In this document: positions 35,501 through 36,963 of the stretch, in pieces
Numbering within the stretch: position 1 is the stretch's first letter
Layout of the letters: each line of letters starts with the position of its first letter
Source: an uncultured Selenomonadales bacterium
Lineage (GTDB): Bacteria; Bacillota; Negativicutes; Acidaminococcales; Acidaminococcaceae
Reading direction: 5' to 3'
DNA length: 36,963 nucleotides
NCBI GenBank assembly: GCA_900315925.1
Contig: ONAV01000021.1
Span: 1 to 36,963 of the forward strand
Notes under the pieces: model-generated
Database searches by the model: none
Told to the model about the DNA's origin: nothing
The model's input: only the letters and a program-made list of their open reading frames with translations
Made by a program: the position numbers and the translations under genes

Positions 35501-36963
35501 CTCTTCGCGGTACTACAACTGCAGACCAGAAAGTAGAACTGAAGAGCAGTGACGGCAGCGTAACAGTTACGAACTCAGTCACTAGCAATGCAGGTGATAT
35601 CAGTATTACGAGTACGAAGGGCGACATCACGAGCAGTGGTGTATTAACTGCAAACCGGAAAGTAAGCCTGAACGCAGAGACCAGCGGGAAGATTGAGATT
35701 TACAATCAGATTAATGGTAAGGATATAGAGATCCAAACTGCAAATGGTAATATTGAGACCAATGCGACAGGCACGTTGACGGCAACCGCAGAAGGCGGGA
35801 CAATTACCGTTGGGGCAACTGAGGGTAATATTGTTCTTGGTAGTGCGGTGACTTCGGACCAGAAAGTAGACGTGAATGCCACTACAGGCAGCGTAACTTT
35901 GAACGGCGCAGTAGAGTCTGTAAATGGTGAAGTAGAAGTTACTGCACAAAAGAACGTGACAATAGGCGCTGAGGTTACTGCGAAGAAAGATGTAACGTTG
36001 TTGAGCAAGATTGCCGCTGTGTCAGTCGATAAGGCGGTAACTTCTGAGGACGGTAATATTGCCGTGACGGCGAAAGAAACACTGACAATTGGCGCAAGCG
36101 TAACGGCGCAGAAAGATGTGACATTGGCGAGTACGAACGATGCAGTGTCGGTGAACAAGGCAATAACTTCCGTGACAGGCAATATTAGTGCAACTGCGGA
36201 CAAGTCCTTAACAATTGGTGCAGACGTAACGGCACAGAAAGACGTGACGTTGTCGAGCACGAATGATGCAGTGATTGTTAAATCTGCAGTAAGGTCCGTG
36301 ACAGGTAATATAAGTGCGACAGCAGATAAGTCCTTGACGATCGGTTCAATTGTAACGGCACAGGAAGATGTGACGTTGACGAGCACGAACGATGCAGTGT
36401 CAGTGAACAAGGCAATAACTTCCGTGACAGGCAATATTAGTGCAACTGCGGACAAGTCCTTAACAATTGGTGCAGACGTATTGGCGCAGAAGGATGTGAC
36501 ATTGGCGAGTACGAACGATGCAGTGTCAGTGAATAACACAGTAACATCGGTGACAGGAAACGTTAGTGCAACTGCGGACAAGTCCTTAACAATTGGTGCA
36601 GACGTAACGGCACAGGAAGACGTGACGTTGTCGAGCACGAATGATGCAGTGATTGTTAAATCTGCAGTAAGGTCCGTGACAGGCAATATTAGTGCGACAG
36701 CGGACAAGTCCTTAACAATTGGTGCAGACGTATTGGCGCAGAAAGACGTGACGTTGTCGAGCGCGAATGATACGGTGTCGGTGAATAACACAGTAACATC
36801 CGTGACAGGAAACGTTAGTGCAACTGCGGACAAGTCCTTAACAATCGGTGCAGACGTATTGGCGCAGAAGGACGTAACGTTACAGAGCAAGAGTGCGAAT
36901 GTGAAAGTGGATGAAGCCGTCACGTCAGTAGCAGGCAATATAAGTGCAACTGCGAAAACAGGT
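17548..36963 (+). CDS. Giant two-partner secretion exoprotein TpsA (filamentous adhesin, LktA/FHA-like), 3' end outside the window
   Basis: One frame stays open from ATG 17548 to the right edge: 6,472 codons without a stop. A signal peptide has a 28-residue charged lead, a hydrophobic core and a likely cut after AYA (about residue 49). A TPS secretion domain follows (about 50-300), with GGHLIFASPQGIVVGAS near 137-153 and FSAMVPS after it. Most of the rest is Gly/Ala/Asn/Thr/Val-rich beta-helix sequence with recurring VGVGAxxxxN strands, reminiscent of fusobacterial LktA-type adhesins. Non-helix inserts occur at about 824-878, 1150-1370, 1802-1928, 2602-2632, 2973-3058, 4452-4631 and 4852-5135. 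The right end is repeat-rich (5565 onward). AAAGGA lies ahead of the start, 12 bases after tpsB, so the two are co-transcribed. Roles such as adhesion, biofilm or contact inhibition cannot be separated without the C-terminus. Confidence 0.9.
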   Translation, partial: MSYWNRQFKKHNNKYGLSCPGKGNDLSRQVLMALTAAGFFMTPFSAYASAITPANTTHSSTVVSNGNVHTVYVQEANGTVGRNRFTDFRLDQGNIANMQFNQKGNTATVNHLVNLVQNKIDINGTVNAVQGGTIGGHLIFASPQGIVVGASGVINAGQFSAMVPSQAHFDKLWDAGINNYTPDFISENLAVEDKGAKFEYGKDTGKGIDIKGVINANKIRLAANDIKVSGTLNSQQTIDYLVNISAANGNGSKVESGLDATNGKLSRTFDATGDVILTAKMEHVADDTTYSWLPESAGSSSEQTALLPNRFDGSTASIDVSGTIQSGGKVTLTADANTTFTEELGLANFAYQMGVDTASLLSYLGLPFDASVVIKTNTSKINVGQAARITSGGDMNVAANSKLKIKLNAETGELYNDQKVKTTATLAMAKWTNSATVDVFGKLESTGSMSLKADANTDVSAVSKAATRKASEVVNGVVNFKDHDVPDKFVGLGFLYGDSLAAVRIHRVQNAENENVNQIVSGGTFSATANLKSKLSLDVTATSSSAPQPTDDAKMSTAIGIIVDDGDARVEIDKSVRAAKIDITAKNRISDTLKATNQLGEANVSNAQLNPWFAFKQPAITSGFRSMVSSGLGSLIGKAKNRLGMEEQLGGNEGVQGLSIFDDFHPGVSFAVLGQENTASVRIGESANLQTVTQTGITPDINITANVGIDLLHINSISGENNQKKAGDSNNNPTMMLDLAVGGSRINNSASVTLEGKAGAGSGSTPTYAGQINSAGKAVIKADAEMAYDHWDAQVDAWLSSWEKLGTSVKTLLGLGSDTVPGWQQKKQNLTQLEQDLKTWKQTIDNLKTKRENGTITQKEREQLAQLGQSLYNNQTSVLDIARSVLLAGDPRQDMTLLKKAQDAYAVYKSLQGALRITKGFLDPASYTNYYTRTTLASSNEQEGKMDLSGSLALHLLRNRAVVMAGEGTRITAAGDQQIHAGTKTNAISVTGSGGPYGTANSTTGAGAGVAASYQNMRGESLVVIGKNAELSGRNVAIDSGNEYAQRSIMYTAGVADKSGVTGMLNIMAGRSNSIVSVDDEARLNATDGNIDLQAKNDVGATGYAGGLTVGGTGSTATVGVGIDVISVDANTMAVVADNNINAYSSTSTTGMTEAQKRQEVETAIAQIRSQGEAEIASMTLSAEVKAAIAKEVDEDDSIAADQKATEKANREAEELNNKKERKQEEIEAQIAAKEAELARWKEEKLAAEAGYALTSAEEQEIIDAVKADTSVTEANREKEILRRQAARLSEKLDTRLSTEQKSQISDTIANEIKAEIDTLIRNGKLQESGRAEKTAELRQSEYYIDRANQLKVQALKDRNADDKVSDTIKKATALTYQILDDMTAAQYNRDKISRAPGATNPPATLANEKNRIKTMVGSTATAAGNTTVGTMTARNVNVKATTDGSVVSLALEGAMVTNSDTGIRKVFDWYNDAGNSVGEFLNTNVERVLKIPEKWATQFLTRQIYKYEKTYPPSPNYPAQNMSDTSNHWTGVGSFAWNANDGNTLAVIDRSLIKTENLFLEATDDMLNVAVAGGGAMNWLGAGRNDSYNVAGNLGLALNNGTRNVDSVLRKSRVENLTSGSLKSLSNIARKTGGDVSVGAGVSLTNASSDTQIDGGLSVSFNRTVNNTHAYLLNNTIANTGANGTVLSNYAFSGQNQFAGGINVELGFGMGEGTSYNVGGSAAYSELKNNVESGISGGSYTGMAGVDVEAVKSDKQKNIAVTASGTMAENSYGAGISFAVGNHDNTARAFLQGVTMTVDKKGDAYVLVPAGKQTEDRYKNKTFYRKKEDGTFEAVSATNGKYTFTKKIQTTDKDGKVVTKTVTSEVTELYVRESNYDGGVRVEAGDAKNESHWQQHLAEHRLDPTGDSYFKYLNDKNYNVQKNDGGSSVWNIALGMEKAGTGGAGVGVAINAQKDTIAADLTGSQITASSVNGRALNSLDTTSVAVGAAVNTGSGNTGIRVSGSGAVSVNSTNNTNKVTFANNTVNADTVIGAAENKASILNVAVQVAAKANGAADGIAWAHNDMDNANGVYLNGGTYSQKGSGSVPLEILLYSRNSAGVGVAAVGAAGSYGENGTSLLTAAGSFALNFGANSTEAVVGNTADPIVLSGVHKLRVLASDEKMNRFTIAGAVDLASNASVGVGASLAMTDDTVLGNDGKEKDKEKIRAEINNARITTAKKQDANADITVNATDTSALSSTAVTFGLISTKDQTLLNGQAAVSTVYSKKATRAGINNTEIDAWLSNASNDDKKGSGTSLVTLNARNATDFYNISMVGALGGSSKSVGVGAAISTNKLYQTTEAVYANKDKPETVSHAGNVAISALGTGSLFTLTAGAAASAAGSIVEIGGSLSYNYINNETRAKMHKVNLRSEDNIGVVAQSDLADFTFAGGVNVGGKFSAGASVVINSFNDTTEALVEGSSLTAKAGGGYNADGIAVSSEMKTDGMAQHWYDAIFASSEALKNNRVASHKKGLVVDSSSTHSISSNLVCGGGSNGFLTFEGTFAQNYIDGKTIAVLSDTDVNAAENTLNANQNVHVNAADFNNIGTFEIGVAFSINTADANAAGGEGGNPGGDAGAGGGDAGAGGGAAGGGFFKAMGAFVGNRWKNFGKGLSNLGTSVSGSLGNGFMASVGLTENGNTINRTVSAVVDGNTAFTTDSTVEDKHKSRIKAKNLSVTAASKKAIVNTALAAGVSLSGKSFGLASGVNLIDHTLDGTTSTRVSNADITFEDKADIKATDSADSYLVTGNVEFVSSGAAVGASWGRLKQNATVTTDVKNSTITSTKTDSAATVSADSAINVDELLVSIGISAKNGGSLVGTWGSTAFDTSVKTTVDSSSITADTIRIQSQDTIKNKNIGGSANYGTYLGVGANVITSNIRNRVHTDVLNSTLTAKKTIDVNAIEQRDIADKLYNLSLSGGVDCVGIGLGINVISVGINQPDPKPNTNSNSNSNTQTNAEAADASAKAALAAQEGLYQNKYASNTLYDKLLDTFGTDLATGATLTDEQKTAAKEKNKNGTKKDNTLPTGVHVNLTNATADAGTTGVTSVKAEEKNRVELTADAATLSIGNAAIGVDNAFLDLAHATDITLDKSSLKGKEVKVGTFLDNNPRSSSDKYAGIDNVTYAASIAISPTTLISGAVNVVMNKVNITGTSGITVKDTDIVAEGEDDNGNVTIETNDKTKAATHLFGVAGSTILGVNTIWSWVQNTHTMGISFENTNANAVNTVSGKNIFVGSKNTTNLSAQGTGVAVGGVSVAVANTKATDNSSAKIDVINKTGGGTYKFKADQEISFGAYNAPELKADLNNVGIGIVNALVSYTTASAESKASVKVGDNNTFTARNVGFGAYVGSTSTGNPTVWADQWSFGIGGVDLGTAGENATAKTATSATVNIGNETYIKEADSGNEIKPSETNLVIEARNYASRKVKAKNIGGSIIKISVNGVDAIADAQDTVSVSAGGGKVESLDMSAEGLSYSDTEAYYFGVDLIGGGAGAKGYNYFKNGADATLSGNWTAERVTVNAVQQDAVDTTAEKDGGGVANYGTMRGIVDTTRVVGENTLPTQAKVSVADNATIQAGVLNVQAKNLVNTQYNKKYTYQVQGNGAPVLGGGTAATSTNTIWKDATVNIGKNASITTSGSQNYDAYSDAKLDNAVYSYLWGAFESADSYATTDAKFTNKVNVEEGATLKTSTENLTDRNASNDSDHSITLAASDKTDSKVFSEVHLAAVLGIASLADATNKVVRNNEVNLSNNVMIQSAGDLNLYAGNSGTYGESTLNQGSYAEGYVTLINAGVRPRYVTNSQTTNQVIINSGAVGKAIENIDLQAIKGKVNVYKMAKTYRSENEQTALRQAMPKESSVTNTNIGVVKVDGSLTSGQRNKLVVDISGTDVPNTEGMVRDDGVQSGGYTVSVTNGKTGDEQEDYSDEIQVTTGTRSYANDLAKRWEELNVLIKAQGTGNDVVDRNMTSYAGYVMEKELLEAKLKSLGLMREINDGENGKTWIPITSGYDITYAELPGNLYASGGTVFITSDQLTGNRGTITANNAASITVNNTSNAYLKVNDIKIGDIGDGIVFNGINLSDDPEAVQRYNTAGLTLISTSLDQAGVFINNNPYTSKIRVKVTIDGHTQTGDYKPVTNVEIAGKIQASGGTASVYNAWGDIYINGSTDKNHPVGIEGKIINLSAPNGSLTQSYTKGVTNIAGSPEIIYAGVNESLNTVGSFVDKGNGVSEKTVNLESNSSYLSYAANQAATSASQGGYIFGDNVFITAEGINVNGLIQSGFGAYTAEVTEVELNAAMQAAAANDTSKAVKVGAETLYKVNDGGKHVKQSDGTYEYIVQVYYNPQTGNLVTENIEAKGGSVYLTGRIVSTGNGRIYVADGGADITVHNKTDKALDVGKITNDNVEGKIVITSATVVKDSNGKDVEKLSRTTYTRNRTETISDYTKYLKTESETEKANLVSAENVSSGAARSFTPEAGSRYYWTRSGDSGNVMRYTYTYTNKTNFEDERGKPPDGRSLYSSYTSVPTEYGGGGEMKSGVFLNKDSGATNTEYQLITTKSTVKNGFKKITDYTTGAWFWEKYHDVVEQGSSTTTTLTQSLKADHAIQIGFLGKQDSTIDIQSGGDINLTGNVRNTSAVSALNIVSGYGGINQSAGTTLYTNQARFSSNKDVTGISIDALKSNQAVKLHVSAATGSADASVRGSVEISDFTANETAILTATGDITQNDIGTGIKASRIDIVSSNGSIGTEGQALRIYAGQEASGEDSLSASVNATAKNHISLKQEEDGDMRVGTIRSLDGGNIRLETKGKFVDALPYDADEAGGIDVDTRIQSWIDTGLIEGNKDKTGKVIDNAYLKKLRKNVTDYADVVSNDYSLYTTSKQRYEKSITAPVLNGTDEAAQAKSAFNAAQTAYISAYKAYKKNTGTEAEMNTAKAAYEQAGQTLLQHTKAYADLNAAEAALNEKYQAYMNASAENQAAAKTAWEEAQSAYQTASQNFKEVTEQQAEYAANDVTQKLLQPLRDTYDSKTNSEILAIDLQKLDNTADIYFASEYDYVAYLQQKAKYKNFNSAEAYLATDSKYTELVSKRDNPTYKWTKEDLLYAVNETLINRQTGSTDQSTKLANVSGHNITLIGENVGTSTGKRTITVQQLNEGDANGSRIDYLKQLANTDAADIEYYEEEGATTWSGEFHIGGRTPLGINATGMVNVNISIDDSRIGAGDITLAERRATENDSSYHGIAIGTIASSESESGTSRDVRILGKGGITNALAKDDAANIVAKNLLLEGGQGDIGSAGKPLTVSLSKAGALRTRSEQSIYISNFDQNTILNVGAVFAGDTVSLDSKKGIGYESGDTLNIGMESYIIVGKHLILTAEEGNIGTKNSDTSNPIPLLILNNPNLTIDVTAQNAWLKGRAPGTGDVGTMTLQKVNVANEFLAESEGSLTVKEVTGTDGKTVEAFTATDLYLTANRNLTVNGAIAATDTADMLSHSGIITVNGTVLGGQVYITTGVTKREEGSQVGNIVINNNVTANGKDGNVTITANVGDITSSGVLTANQKVSLNALTSGKIEIYNQINGKDIEIQTANGNIETNATGTLTATRPDGKGGTITVGATEGNIVLGSAVTSDQKVDVDATTGSVTLNGAVESVAGEVEITANEAVTTKAAVQAKADVTLFSKNAAVLAKDTVTATSGNVNVTAQGAVETDKEIYGGTDVTLWSKNATVLAKETVTAKSGEIMVKAVTGISTAKALNAGTNVTLSSTNGDVTADGKVTATLGYVSIGTGTGDISVQAAEAGQNISLTAVDGNITNSGLLKAGGTASLYTGKGAVTVTGAVDAQDNVTVKTTNGEVKVQNNITSHVGDISVASGNGRVTVENNITSHAGDISVTSKIGDIRSSGVLTAGKKVSLNALTTGYIKINNDIIGKDIEIKTENGDIETIAEGTLTATATNGTGGTITVDATKGNITLRGTTTADQKVELKSSDGSVTVTNSVTSNAGDISITSTKGDITSSGVLTANRKVSLNAETSGKIEIYNQINGKDIEIQTANGNIETNATGTLTATAEGGTITVGATEGNIVLGSAVTSDQKVDVNATTGSVTLNGAVESVNGEVEVTAQKNVTIGAEVTAKKDVTLLSKIAAVSVDKAVTSEDGNIAVTAKETLTIGASVTAQKDVTLASTNDAVSVNKAITSVTGNISATADKSLTIGADVTAQKDVTLSSTNDAVIVKSAVRSVTGNISATADKSLTIGSIVTAQEDVTLTSTNDAVSVNKAITSVTGNISATADKSLTIGADVLAQKDVTLASTNDAVSVNNTVTSVTGNVSATADKSLTIGADVTAQEDVTLSSTNDAVIVKSAVRSVTGNISATADKSLTIGADVLAQKDVTLSSANDTVSVNNTVTSVTGNVSATADKSLTIGADVLAQKDVTLQSKSANVKVDEAVTSVAGNISATAKTG
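20995..21650 (+). other. Helical, coiled-coil-like insert in TpsA
   Basis: Codons 1150-1368 encode a Glu/Lys/Ala/Gln-rich segment, for example KERKQEEIEAQIAAKEAEL and DTIANEIKAEIDTLI, quite unlike the beta-helix sequence on both sides. The pattern of charged and aliphatic residues suggests one or more long helices or a coiled coil projecting from the fibre. Confidence 0.65.
25351..25443 (+). repeat. Glycine/alanine-rich hinge in TpsA
   Basis: Codons 2602-2632 read as Gly/Ala/Asp runs, including GGDAGAGGGDAGAGGGAAGGG, with a GGTGATGCTGGTGCTGGCGG-type unit occurring twice in tandem (from about 25381). It probably acts as a flexible hinge between two beta-helical stretches. Confidence 0.7.
26464..26720 (+). 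other. Asn/Ser-rich linker and helical insert in TpsA
   Basis: Codons 2973-3058 start with a proline/asparagine/serine tract (NQPDPKPNTNSNSNSNTQTN). They continue with Ala-rich, probably helical sequence (AEAADASAKAALAAQEGLYQ) and end in a Lys/Asn-rich stretch. Like the glycine hinge, it breaks the beta-helix. Confidence 0.55.
32101..32950 (+). other. Second large helical insert in TpsA
   Basis: Codons 4852-5135 are Ala/Glu/Lys/Gln/Tyr-rich. The central part has alanine-based near-repeats such as SAFNAAQTAYISAYKAYKK, NTAKAAYEQAGQTLLQHTK and TAWEEAQSAYQTASQNFKE. This looks like an antiparallel helical bundle or coiled coil rather than beta-helix. Confidence 0.65.
34240..34575 (+). repeat. Duplicated block in TpsA, copy 1
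   Basis: This 336-base block (codons 5565-5676) starts GDITSSGVLTANQKVSLNA and ends GEVEITA. It is almost identical at DNA level to 35620-35946. A more diverged relative begins at 35278 (GDIRSSGVLTAGKKVSLNA). All three keep the same reading frame. Confidence 0.85.
34555..34932 (+). repeat. Degenerate 42-residue repeats in TpsA
   Basis: Three 126-base units (from 34555, 34681 and 34807) share a pattern like DVTLxSKNAxVLAK-TVTAxSG. They are older, diverged relatives of the near-identical 126-base array at 35926-36963. Confidence 0.7.
35152..35283 (+). repeat. 66-base direct repeat in TpsA
   Basis: Two adjacent 22-codon units (35152-35217 and 35218-35283) share V-NNITSHxGDISV. A tract around AACAATATAACCAGCCACG is identical in both copies. 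Confidence 0.75.
35620..35946 (+). repeat. Duplicated block in TpsA, copy 2
   Basis: This 327-base block is the second copy of 34240-34575, with an in-frame 9-base difference (RPDGKG becomes AEG). It lies 1,380 bases downstream of copy 1 and leads directly into the 126-base tandem array. Confidence 0.85.
35926..36963 (+). repeat. Tandem array of 126-base (42-residue) repeats in TpsA, continuing beyond the window
   Basis: Units start at 35926, 36052, 36178, 36304, 36430, 36556, 36682 and 36808, each exactly 126 bases. A partial ninth starts at 36934. From the third unit on they are nearly identical (GNISATADKSLTIGADV, then DVTLSSTNDAV), differing mainly in the last dozen residues, where forms VNKAITSVT, VKSAVRSVT and VNNTVTSVT alternate. 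Each unit probably forms whole turns of the beta-helix. Confidence 0.92.

Noticed and set aside
35706-36938. Minus-strand open frame of 410 codons with internal repeats
   Set aside because: It is antisense to the 126-base repeats; its length arises because the repeated unit happens to lack stops in that frame. The same applies to other minus-strand frames across 18600-36900.
35926-36963. CRISPR array
   Set aside because: The repeats are 126 bases, directly tandem without unique spacers, and in frame with a protein.
17548-36963. Calling the exoprotein CdiA (contact-dependent inhibition)
   Set aside because: Gene order tpsB-tpsA fits, but no toxin domain or immunity gene is visible and the C-terminus is outside the window.

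Overview
The window looks like chromosomal DNA from a Gram-negative, anaerobic member of the Firmicutes (Negativicutes, in the Veillonellaceae/Acidaminococcaceae range). This is an inference. It rests on an oxygen-independent (cbi-type) cobalamin operon with Firmicutes-style ribosome binding sites (AAGGAGG, AAAGGAG), next to genes that only make sense in a cell with an outer membrane: a two-partner secretion transporter and its very large exoprotein. Genus cannot be fixed from sequence reading alone.

Layout. Positions 1-255 (minus strand) hold the N-terminal end of an RluA-type pseudouridine synthase cut by the window edge. Positions 256-823 are a divergent regulatory region: a minus-strand promoter candidate, a good plus-strand sigma-70 promoter (450-478), a cobalamin riboswitch aptamer (about 505-615) and an intrinsic terminator (703-736) just ahead of cbiD. 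Positions 824-15345 are a co-directional run of 13 intact cobalamin genes or gene candidates plus one broken gene: cbiD, cbiL, cbiF, cbiG, cbiH, cbiJ, cbiET (fused), cbiA (frameshifted near 8760), cbiB, cobD, an ApgM/phosphoglycerate-mutase-like gene, cbiP, cobA and cbiC. Together they cover corrin-ring methylation and contraction from cobalt-factor II to adenosylcobyric acid and on to adenosylcobinamide phosphate. Siroheme-type precursor synthesis, cobalt chelation, cobalt transport and the nucleotide-loop genes cobU/cobS/cobT are not in the window. cbiC has its own promoter candidate followed by two related small palindromes. Two terminators in tandem (15358-15447) close the cobalamin block.

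Positions 15448-15777 are an AT-rich leader. Then comes a TPS pair: tpsB (15778-17535; POTRA domains plus a 16-strand-type barrel with VRGY) and, 12 bases later, tpsA (17548 to the right edge). tpsA is one uninterrupted frame of 6,472 codons with no stop inside the window, so it is a giant filamentous adhesin (LktA/FHA-like) still lacking its C-terminus. It has a TPS secretion domain at the N-terminus, long beta-helical stretches, several helical or low-complexity inserts, and at the right edge a block of near-identical 126-bp (42-residue) tandem repeats that continues out of the window.

Most notable points: the cbiA frameshift in an otherwise complete pathway; an alkaline-phosphatase-superfamily (ApgM-like) gene overlapping cobD and abutting cbiP, a candidate for a missing cobalamin step; the operator-like palindromes before cbiC; and the size, inserts and recent internal duplication of tpsA. 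No IS element, CRISPR array, tRNA or rRNA was recognised.
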